A stretch of DNA of 23,122 nucleotides from DASZMX01 sp035551475 (GTDB lineage Bacteria; Verrucomicrobiota; Verrucomicrobiia; Limisphaerales; Palsa-1400): positions 1 to 23,122 of the forward strand of contig DASZMX010000154.1 in the NCBI GenBank assembly GCA_035551475.1, read 5' to 3'. The notes under the pieces were generated by a model. The model did not search any database. It was not told the DNA's origin and saw only the letters and a list, made by a program, of their open reading frames with translations. Both the position numbers and the translations under genes were made by a program. Below, piece by piece: positions 1 to 5,241 of the stretch; position 1 is the first letter of the stretch; every line of letters begins with the position of its first letter.

Positions 1-848
1 GTTGTGGACTGAAACTGATACGTGAATCCGGCATCCGCATAAAACTCAATCGTGAACGCCTTGGATGCAATGAACGGATAAAGGTACGGCTGGAAAGGAA
101 GCACGTTGGGATAAAAGGTTGTAAATATCGGGGTGCCACCAATGCCCTTTGAATAATCCGAAATATCCGATGGGCCCCAAGTGGCTGCAAATTGATTCGC
201 CATTGGTTGCATTGGGTAATTTTGCATCGTGTGATTTGTGGCAGCCGAAAGCCATGACCACCCAAGGCCCGCAATCACCAAGCCCCCGCCGTTAGCAACG
301 TAGGTGCCGACCTCGTCAATCTCTGTTTGGCTGAATGGACTCCAAGCGTTGCCCAAGATCAGAACAGACGATGAATTGAGCAGGTTTACGTTCATCGGCG
401 CGCCGGATGAAACGACGCTGAACCCGTTGGAAACCGCAACCTGCCTCAGCCACGTTGAACGGTTATTGTAAGCCAGCCATTCTTGGTGACCTTGGGAGAT
501 AAACAGAGTTTTGGAACCTCCGTTGTCCAGCCAATTGAGGGTGTTGGCAAGAAACCGGGTATTGTCGTAACGGTTGGCACTGTCATCCCCAAAGAATCCC
601 TCATGCCCCAGCATGACAATCCTTCCGGCTCCGTACGTTCTCGCCATGATGAACCGGGATGGATATGAGGCGGTGGGGGAGCCAGCCACGATGTAATGCC
701 AACTGGCATCCGTTGGCAGAACGGGGCCGGGGCCGCCATTATCAAACAGTTGACTAACGCCTGCCACGAGGGTGGCGTATGAAGTCGCGGCGCGAACGCC
801 AGCGATGACAGAAAAGGACACGGCTAGCGCGATCAATTTTGTTTTCAT
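1..848 (-). CDS. Secreted protein with TCAF/M60-type amidotransferase-like domain, 3' end outside window
   Basis: The frame is open from ATG at 848 to the left window edge (282 codons, no stop seen), so the C-terminus is missing. The start is supported by a clean signal peptide, MKTKLIALAVSFSVIAGVRA, followed by the mature chain. Residues about 20-235 resemble the N-terminal class I glutamine-amidotransferase-like region of TCAF/FAM115 and M60-like proteins: 'YGAGRIVMLGHEGF', then 'NTRFLANTLNWL', then 'GGGLVIAGLGWSW' followed by 'MQNYPMQPMANQF'. I see no M60 zinc motif (HExxH) in the visible part. The last residues ('FYADAGFTYQFQSTT') resemble the start of the C-terminal module of the GH5 protein at 5242-6525. 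A function in binding or processing extracellular glycans is plausible from the family but not shown. The gene is less GC-rich than the main part of the window. Confidence 0.72.
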   Translation of the reverse strand, partial: MKTKLIALAVSFSVIAGVRAATSYATLVAGVSQLFDNGGPGPVLPTDASWHYIVAGSPTASYPSRFIMARTYGAGRIVMLGHEGFFGDDSANRYDNTRFLANTLNWLDNGGSKTLFISQGHQEWLAYNNRSTWLRQVAVSNGFSVVSSGAPMNVNLLNSSSVLILGNAWSPFSQTEIDEVGTYVANGGGLVIAGLGWSWLSAATNHTMQNYPMQPMANQFAATWGPSDISDYSKGIGGTPIFTTFYPNVLPFQPYLYPFIASKAFTIEFYADAGFTYQFQST

Positions 849-870
849 GTGATGTGTTTTTTAAGGAATG

Positions 871-902
871 AGGGGCGGCTCAGTTGGTTCCGAGCCGCCC
901 CT
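871..902 (-). other. 11-bp perfect hairpin upstream of the secreted-protein gene
   Basis: Bases 871-881 and 892-902 are perfect reverse complements around a 10-base loop. The element begins 23 bases upstream of the ATG at 848, so it would lie in the 5' leader of that gene. Neither side is followed by a T run, which argues against an intrinsic terminator. A role in leader structure or as a protein-binding site is possible. The function is unknown. Confidence 0.45.
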
Positions 903-1055
903 TGGTTCTCAGGTGCCGTTTAAAACGGTGACGAGCAAATCCGCTGAGGGAACGGCGTTGTTCGCTCGCATGTTCATAAACGGGATTGGTGGTAGAAACC
1001 GCGTGACAGAGGGGAAAGGCGCGACCCAGCGCACCCAAACGAGGCACCTGAGAGC

Positions 1056-1120
1056 GCCCAACGAGGAATGCGCCAAGCCGCGCCAGAGGGCGCGTGCTTG
1101 GATGAAGGGCCTCGTTAGAA
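1056..1120. repeat. attC-like imperfect palindrome
   Basis: The left edge reads GCCCAAC (fits RYYYAAC) and the right edge GTTAGAA (fits GTTRRRY except the last base). Read on the minus strand, the terminal box is GTTGGGC, an exact GTTRRRY match. Inside, AACGAGG (1060-1066) pairs with CCTCGTT (1110-1116), CCAAGC (1073-1078) with GCTTGG (1096-1101), and CGCGCC (1079-1084) with GGCGCG (1089-1094) around an AGAG loop, with a single bulged T at 1095. Size (65 nt), bulge and core boxes are like integron attC sites. Against this, the outer R-box bases do not pair and no second site was found. A further AACGAGGC copy lies at 1038-1045. It could simply be a chromosomal palindromic repeat. Confidence 0.3.
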
Positions 1121-1214
1121 AATTCTCAGGTTTTCGTTTGCCCCTGACCGTTACGCTAAATTTCGGGAGGTATGGAAGTCCTTTGAAACATCCCCGTCAA
1201 CAGTTTTATGAACA

Positions 1215-1238
1215 GCCGTCAACCAATCTCTTGACGGC
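1215..1238. repeat. 8-bp inverted repeat with an extra direct copy upstream
   Basis: GCCGTCAA (1215-1222) and TTGACGGC (1231-1238) are perfect reverse complements around an 8-base spacer. A further direct copy of CCGTCAA lies at 1194-1200, 22 bases before the second copy at 1216. The right arm coincides with the -35 hexamer of the plus-strand promoter candidate at 1231-1259, which is the usual layout of an operator. For a minus-strand transcript leaving the tRNA-like gene it could instead be a weak 3' hairpin, but no good T run follows. Confidence 0.4.
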
Positions 1239-1259
1239 ACAGTCAATTACTTGTACGAT
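1231..1259 (+). promoter_or_regulatory. Sigma-70-like promoter candidate facing the tRNA-like locus
   Basis: TTGACG (1231-1236), 17-base spacer, TACGAT (1254-1259). The hexamers match the sigma-70 consensus in 5 and 4 positions at the ideal spacing. The predicted start is near 1266. The transcript would run antisense through the tRNA-like gene and meet the hairpin plus T run at 1352-1401 after about 135 nt. No convincing reading frame lies downstream on this strand. Confidence 0.35.
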
Positions 1260-1268
1260 TACGATACT

Positions 1269-1339
1269 TGGTGGAGCGTGAGGGACTCGAACCCTCGGCG
1301 TTTCGATTTTACAGACCGACGCCGCACCATGCACGCCCC
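1269..1339 (-). tRNA. Miniature tRNA-like gene: alanine-type acceptor, tyrosine-type anticodon loop (GUA), aberrant D arm
   Basis: Read on the minus strand, 71 nt. The acceptor GGGGCGT pairs with ACGCTCC over 7 bp including a G3-U70 wobble, followed by A73 and an encoded CCA. The T arm is canonical (GAGGG, TTCGAGT loop, CCCTC). The anticodon arm is TCGGT-CTGTAAA-ATCGA, with anticodon GTA and a loop identical to typical tRNA-Tyr. Outside it GGCG can pair with CGCC, extending the stem with a two-A bulge. Between acceptor and anticodon arm only 13 nt remain, at best a 3-bp GCA/TGC mini-hairpin. Position 8 is G, not U, and the long variable arm of bacterial tRNA-Tyr is absent. G3-U70 with A73 is the known identity signal for alanyl-tRNA synthetase, also used by tmRNA. 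It may be a degenerate tRNA, a mobile-element tRNA, or a tRNA-like RNA with another role. The intact acceptor and T arm argue against random decay. Confidence 0.55.
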
Positions 1340-1351
1340 GTCAAATCATGG

Positions 1352-1401
1352 CGGCCATCGGGGGTTTCTTAGCGGGAAACCCGATGGCCGTCGGATTTTT
1401 T
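1352..1401 (+). terminator. Strong hairpin with T6 tract, terminator-like on the plus strand
   Basis: Bases 1352-1362 and 1380-1390 form a perfect 11-bp stem. TTTC (1365-1368) and GAAA (1376-1379) can extend it inside. Five bases after the stem comes T6 (1396-1401). On the plus strand this looks like an intrinsic terminator, with the T tract a little far away. On the minus strand the hairpin begins 9 bases after the stop codon of the gene at 1400-1870 but has no T tract after it. It separates that gene from the tRNA-like gene. Confidence 0.5.
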
Positions 1402-1870
1402 ACCGATAAACTTGTCTCATAAAAGATCGTTTCCCATCCCTCTCCGATTGAATAATGCGCTTCTGCTTGCACAGCTTTTTGCAGATCGCGTAGGTGATAG
1501 CGTAGAGGTCAGAGGCCTTGGTTCGCACCCCTCCATTGCTGATTGCTGTCACAATCTCCGGGACGAACAAGCTGCCCTCCTGATGGTTTTCAATTACGTC
1601 AAAGACTGCATCCGTAATTCCCATTTTGGAGTACTTACCCTGGGGATGCGGCGTCGTCGTGCTGGGGACATCTAACGGAATGGGGTCATCCGACCCGTCG
1701 TCACGGAACGCTGCCGCATCACGCACCAGCATCGTTTCAAACGCCTCAATGGTGGCAGCTATCTGTGCCCGCGTTTTGGTGTGACTCTCAATCGCCGACC
1801 CCAGTTCGTCATACTGGCGTTTGAGACTTTCAATTTTAGCCTGTATCAGTTTTCCTGCCGCGTTGAGCAT
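1400..1870 (-). CDS. Small coiled-coil / winged-helix-like protein, function unknown
   Basis: 156 residues. I do not recognise a named family. Residues about 1-50 are rich in heptad-like A/L/I positions and charges ('LIQAKIESLKRQYDELGSAI'), typical of a coiled coil. Residues about 55-80 are a Pro/Asp/Thr-rich linker. Residues about 82-156 look like a winged-helix fold: helices around 'GITDAVFDVIENHQEG', 'FVPEIVTAISNGGV', 'YAITYAICKKLCKQ', then a basic wing 'RIIQSERDGKRSFMRQVYR'. This suggests DNA binding, perhaps as a dimer; that is inference. The ATG at 1870 is chosen because a good promoter (-35 at 1905-1900, -10 at 1881-1876) places the transcript start on or next to the ATG. The gene is isolated, divergent from the aminotransferase gene, and sits in the lower-GC part of the window. 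Confidence 0.72.
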   Translation of the reverse strand: MLNAAGKLIQAKIESLKRQYDELGSAIESHTKTRAQIAATIEAFETMLVRDAAAFRDDGSDDPIPLDVPSTTTPHPQGKYSKMGITDAVFDVIENHQEGSLFVPEIVTAISNGGVRTKASDLYAITYAICKKLCKQKRIIQSERDGKRSFMRQVYR

Positions 1871-1875
1871 TAACT

Positions 1876-1905
1876 AACATAACCCTAGCCGTGATATTTA
1901 GTCAA
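1876..1905 (-). promoter_or_regulatory. Promoter giving a probable leaderless transcript
   Basis: On the minus strand: TTGACT (1905-1900), 18-base spacer, TATGTT (1881-1876). Five bases separate the -10 hexamer from the ATG at 1870, so the predicted start site falls on the A of the ATG or next to it. No Shine-Dalgarno sequence can fit. An alternative register is a 17-base spacer with TTATGT. Confidence 0.5.
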
Positions 1906-1974
1906 TTTAAATTTGCCCCAAGGGTTTGGGAAGTATACAGTCCCGCCCGCTGAACCCAGCAAAAAGCTGGACGG

Positions 1975-3171
1975 ATGGCGTCTTCCCACCACAATTGCAG
2001 CGTGAACACAGGCGCGGCGCAATTCGTGGCGGAGCAGGTTCGCGGGATTCCGCGTTCGGGCATTCGTGATTTTTTTGACATTGTGCAGGGAATGAAGGAT
2101 GTCATTTCCCTGGGAGTGGGCGAGCCGGATTTTGTGACGCCCTGGCATATCCGCGAGGCGGCGATTTACGCGTTGGAGAAGGGCCGCACGACCTATACCG
2201 CGAATCTGGGGTTGCTGAAACTGCGGGAAGCCATTGCCGACAACGTCGAAAGAGACTTTAACGTCAAGTATGACCCGAAATGCGAGGTCTTGATTGCCGT
2301 GGGGGTGAGTGAAGCAATGGACCTGGCTTTCCGCGCGCTGATCAATCCCGGCGATGAAGTGGTCTATCACGAACCCTGTTACGTGAGTTATGCGCCCGGC
2401 ATCACGCTGGCCTACGGCAAGCCGGTCCCCGTGGCCTGTCTGGCCCAGAACGCTTTTTCGGTCACGGCGGAGGCGATCGAACGGGTATTGACGCCGAAGA
2501 GCAAAGTCCTTGTCCTGAATTTCCCGACCAATCCCACGGGCGGAACGATGTTTCGCCTGGAATTGGAAAAAATCGCAGCCCTGGCGCGGCGCCATAATTT
2601 AATCGTCTTGACGGACGAGATTTACTCCGAGCTGACCTTTGAAGGCGAGCACACCAGCATCGCCTCGCTGCCTGGAATGAAGGAGCGGACGGTGTTTCTG
2701 CACGGCTTTTCCAAGGCGTATGCCATGACCGGCTTTCGCATCGGCTACGCCTGCGGGCCGGGCGAGGTGATCGAGGCCATGATGAAGATTCATCAATACT
2801 CCATGCTGTGCGCCAGCATCATCGCCCAGGAGGCCGCGCTCGAGGCCATTCAGCACGGCAAACCGGACACCGTGGCGATGCGGGACCAGTATTGCCGGCG
2901 CCGCAATTTTATTGTGGGGGCGTTGAATGAAATGGGATTGCCCTGCCATTTGCCGCGCGGGTCATTTTACGCATTTCCGAGCATTCGCGGCACTGGGTTG
3001 TCCTCGAAAGAGTTCGCGGTGCGATTTCTGGAGGCGGAAAAGGTGGCCTGCGTGCCGGGCGGAGCGTTCGGGCCGAGCGGGGAAGGCTATTTGCGCTGCT
3101 GTTTTGCCACGGCGTTTGATCGCATCGAAGTGGCGATGGAGCGCATGGATCGCTTCCTCAAGAGCCTTTAA
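1975..3171 (+). CDS. PLP-dependent aminotransferase, class I/II (aspartate aminotransferase-like)
   Basis: 398 residues, normal for fold-type I aminotransferases. It should transfer an amino group between an amino acid and a 2-oxoacid in the cytoplasm. Visible motifs in order: 'SLGVGEPDF' (about 45-53), 'NFPTNPTGG' with N186, 'LTDEIY' with D214 and Y217 for the PLP ring, 'GFSKAYAMTGFRIG' with the Schiff-base Lys247, and 'YLRCCFA' with Arg374 for the substrate carboxylate. The set is complete, so the enzyme should be active. The specific donor (Asp, Ala, aromatic) cannot be told from sequence alone. The first 15 residues are not conserved-looking; the family-like part begins at 'FVAEQVRGIPRSGIRDFFDI'. 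A short CCAGC-A5-GCTGG hairpin (1956-1970) ends 4 bases before the ATG and there is no clear ribosome site. TATACA at 1934-1939 may be a -10 element. The stop overlaps the stop of the convergent SDR gene. Confidence 0.9.
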   Translation: MASSHHNCSVNTGAAQFVAEQVRGIPRSGIRDFFDIVQGMKDVISLGVGEPDFVTPWHIREAAIYALEKGRTTYTANLGLLKLREAIADNVERDFNVKYDPKCEVLIAVGVSEAMDLAFRALINPGDEVVYHEPCYVSYAPGITLAYGKPVPVACLAQNAFSVTAEAIERVLTPKSKVLVLNFPTNPTGGTMFRLELEKIAALARRHNLIVLTDEIYSELTFEGEHTSIASLPGMKERTVFLHGFSKAYAMTGFRIGYACGPGEVIEAMMKIHQYSMLCASIIAQEAALEAIQHGKPDTVAMRDQYCRRRNFIVGALNEMGLPCHLPRGSFYAFPSIRGTGLSSKEFAVRFLEAEKVACVPGGAFGPSGEGYLRCCFATAFDRIEVAMERMDRFLKSL

Positions 3172-4097
3172 TTGGACTTGTAGCGCGACGCGCGGTCGAG
3201 CCGCCGGGAAAGTTCGCTGGTGTAATTCTTGCCGAGCGTTTGCTTGTGGCTCGCCGCCCACTCGGTCAGTTTGGTCGTGCCAAGCGGCGGCGCATCGACC
3301 CAAAGCCGGTTTTGCATCAAGCCGGCAATTTCGTCTTTGGTGATGACGACGTCGTGCACCATTGCGCCCGTGATCTGGCAGCCAAGATAACCCAGAGCCG
3401 GCGGCAGGCCGATGATCAGGCGGCGCAAACCGAGCGTGCGCGCGATCATCTCCACCATCCCGCGATAGGTGAAGGTTTCCGGCCCGATGGCATTGAGAAT
3501 TTCATCGCGCACCGCGAAAGCCCGCTCGACGGCGCTGGCCGCGAGGTCATCCACGTGGATCGGTTGCAAACGATAATCGCCGCGTCCAAACACTCCATAG
3601 ACAGGGAGCCGCCGCAAGGCCCACGCGATATTATTGACAAGAACGTCCTCGCGTCCAAACAGCACGGCGGGGCGCAGGATGCAATAGGAGACGCCCAGTT
3701 TGACCAGCGCGGCTTCCAGCTCGGCTTTGCCGCGAAAGTAGGACAGCTCGGAATGGATGTCGGGATTGGTGATGCTGACGTGGACGATGCGCCGGACGCC
3801 GGCGCGCCGGGCGGCCTCGAATAAAATCTTCGTGTTCGCCACGGCTTGCTCGTGCGTGAAAAGTTCGTGGTTGAACCGCACCCAGTAGGTGTTGATCAAC
3901 GCATGGGCGCCCCGCAGTGATTCCGCCAGACGCTCCGGATTGTCAAACGAAAGGGGAAAAGCCGTCACCTGGCCGGCGAAGGAATTTTCACGCGCGGGCG
4001 AATTGGTCAGCGTGATGACTTCGTGCCCGGCGGCGAGGCACCGTAGCGCGACGTAACGGCCCGAGTAGCCGTAAGCTCCTGTGATGGCGACGCGCAT
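3168..4097 (-). CDS. Atypical SDR / NAD(P)-binding Rossmann protein (NmrA/NDUFA9-like)
   Basis: 309 residues. The N-terminus MRVAITGAYGYSGRY carries the G7-x2-G10-x2-G13 dinucleotide-binding turn of extended/atypical short-chain dehydrogenases. 'ALINTYWV' (66-73) lies after beta-4, 'RIVHVSIT' (103-110) matches beta-5, and Y120-x3-K124 in 'SYFRGKAELE' fits the YxxxK pair. 'YCILRPAVLFGRED' and 'IHVDDLA' are typical of the substrate-side half of this class. The substrate is unknown; members act as sugar or quinone-associated reductases or as redox-sensing regulators. The gene lies 6 bases after the small secreted-protein gene on the same strand, so the two are probably co-transcribed. Its stop overlaps the aminotransferase stop (TAA on plus at 3169-3171, on minus at 3170-3168). 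Confidence 0.85.
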   Translation of the reverse strand: MRVAITGAYGYSGRYVALRCLAAGHEVITLTNSPARENSFAGQVTAFPLSFDNPERLAESLRGAHALINTYWVRFNHELFTHEQAVANTKILFEAARRAGVRRIVHVSITNPDIHSELSYFRGKAELEAALVKLGVSYCILRPAVLFGREDVLVNNIAWALRRLPVYGVFGRGDYRLQPIHVDDLAASAVERAFAVRDEILNAIGPETFTYRGMVEMIARTLGLRRLIIGLPPALGYLGCQITGAMVHDVVITKDEIAGLMQNRLWVDAPPLGTTKLTEWAASHKQTLGKNYTSELSRRLDRASRYKSN

Positions 4098-4103
4098 CGA
4101 TTT

Positions 4104-4574
4104 TTATTTCGCGCTGAGCTTCACCAATTTCACATCGACCGACCCGGCGTTGGTGGCGATCACGTCGATGCGCTCGTTCGCCTGCGCCGCCAGCACGTTT
4201 CCCACTTTGGAGGCGGTGGCAATCGGCGCGCCGTTGCGGTCTAAGATGGCGAATTGCAGGTGCGGAAAAACCATGTCGCTCGTCAGGTTTGTCACATAAA
4301 GGGAGCCTTTGACGCCGGTGATCCGGCCAATCAAGGAAACTTTGGAGGCGGCCAGCCCGGCGTCGATTTTGGCGACGATCTCAACCGGTTTCGGCGGCGG
4401 CGCCGGTTCAGCCGTGGCCGGGGGCGGCGCCTGATTGAGGTCTTGCGCGGTGACGGAGCTGGGAGCCTGACGCTGATTCGGATCCTTCATGATCGGACGC
4501 AAAAGCCGATAGGGGGAGGGTTGGGCCTGGACGGAGAGGGCGGTCACTGCGAGGCAGAGGAGGAATCGTTTCAT
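4104..4574 (-). CDS. Small secreted protein of unknown function
   Basis: 156 residues. Signal peptide MKRFLLCLAVTALSVQA, cleavage likely after A17. Residues about 18-70 are Pro/Ala/Gln-rich and probably disordered ('APPPATAEPAPPPKPVE'). Residues about 75-156 form a compact domain with alternating hydrophobics ('VSLIGRITGVKGSLYVTNLT', 'FAILDRNGAPIATASKVG', 'SVDVKLVKLSAK'), which looks like a small all-beta fold of the kind found in FxLYD or DUF-type envelope domains. I cannot assign a family. The gene is first of two on the minus strand, directly before the SDR gene, and is divergent from another small secreted protein at 4693, with 118 bases between them. Confidence 0.75.
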   Translation of the reverse strand: MKRFLLCLAVTALSVQAQPSPYRLLRPIMKDPNQRQAPSSVTAQDLNQAPPPATAEPAPPPKPVEIVAKIDAGLAASKVSLIGRITGVKGSLYVTNLTSDMVFPHLQFAILDRNGAPIATASKVGNVLAAQANERIDVIATNAGSVDVKLVKLSAK

Positions 4575-4692
4575 AACGCGCGCACTCCGCCATTATGGCA
4601 CAAGCAAACCTAAAAGCCCAACGGCATTTTTTCTAAGCTCGGATCAGGGTTGGCGCCCGGTGCGCGAAACGTGGCTCGCAGTATATTGAATA

Positions 4693-5154
4693 ATGAAAGT
4701 TCAACTCGCAATCATCCTCGCCAGCGTCGCGACGGGAGTCCTGGCGCAAGGTGCGGCGCCGCATCCGGCTGTTATTACCCCCCGCGCGACGGCCGCGCAA
4801 CCGAATTTGCCGCCGCCCGGCGGCATGATGGCGCCAGGACCTGTCGGCGGGACCATGGCGCCCGGTCCGGTGGGAGGCCAATTGGCCCCGGGCGCTGTCT
4901 CTGGAGTGAATGGGACGCCTAACGCCCCTGTGCCCTCCACACCCGTTATTACTCCCAATGCCACGTTGCCCGTTACGCCCGTGCCGGGAACCGGGCCGGC
5001 GGGCGGCAGCTTGGACGCCTCGGGCGTCGGCGGTGTTCCGTCGGTGACCGTAAGCGGCGCCTCCAGCGCCACTGTGCCCGCCGGGGGCGCCTTAAATGGG
5101 AATGGAGTTGGAGGCGTGATTGTGACCGGCAACACCAACGGCATCGCGCGCTAA
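4693..5154 (+). CDS. Secreted Gly/Pro/Val-rich low-complexity protein
   Basis: 153 residues. Signal peptide MKVQLAIILASVATGVLA, cleavage after A18. The mature chain has no recognisable folded domain and is made of Gly, Pro, Ala, Val, Thr and Asn. Residues 45-71 hold three copies of a 9-residue unit (MMAPGPVGG, TMAPGPVGG, QLAPGAVSG). Later, GGSLDASGVGG (104-114) and GGALNGNGVGG (131-141) form a second, looser repeat. There are no cysteines after the signal peptide and almost no charged residues (one His, two Arg and one Asp), which fits an extended surface or matrix polypeptide. Coding is supported by the signal peptide and by repeat variants that keep the amino acids while third bases differ. 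The opposite strand is also open over most of this stretch because of the base composition. Confidence 0.62.
   Translation: MKVQLAIILASVATGVLAQGAAPHPAVITPRATAAQPNLPPPGGMMAPGPVGGTMAPGPVGGQLAPGAVSGVNGTPNAPVPSTPVITPNATLPVTPVPGTGPAGGSLDASGVGGVPSVTVSGASSATVPAGGALNGNGVGGVIVTGNTNGIAR
4825..4905 (+). repeat. Three tandem 27-bp coding repeats
   Basis: Three in-phase 27-base units (4825-4851, 4852-4878, 4879-4905) encode xxAPGPVGG-like nonapeptides. The units differ mainly at third codon positions and at the first two residues, so the array is old or under selection for the peptide rather than freshly duplicated. Confidence 0.7.
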
Positions 5155-5241
5155 ACTTTCCGATTCGAGGCGGCGCTCCTATGCGAAAGTACTATGGGAG
5201 TGGGCTGGAATTTCGAGCATTGTGTCGTGTCCCAATGCTGC

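Noticed and set aside
1194..1238. CCGTCAA copies as the start of a CRISPR array
   Set aside because: Only two 7-base direct copies and one inverted copy, with unequal spacing and no longer repeat or cas gene. An operator-like arrangement fits better.
868..1281. Open plus-strand frame of 137 codons in the non-coding gap
   Set aside because: It runs through the hairpin, the attC-like palindrome and the inverted repeat, has no conserved-looking segment and ends in the tRNA-like gene. It is best seen as a chance frame.
1269..1339. Calling the RNA gene a normal tRNA-Tyr or a tmRNA end
   Set aside because: tRNA-Tyr needs a long variable arm and a D arm, which are absent. tmRNA has a large insert and a tag frame instead of an anticodon arm, and the characteristic 5' segment is not found.
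1885..2595. Minus-strand open frame opposite the start of the aminotransferase gene
   Set aside because: No recognisable domain; the overlapping plus-strand gene has the complete PLP motif set.
5194..5241. Upstream ATG at 5194 as the start of the GH5 protein
   Set aside because: It would put 16 polar residues before the signal peptide and spoil export. ATG 5242 gives a standard signal sequence.
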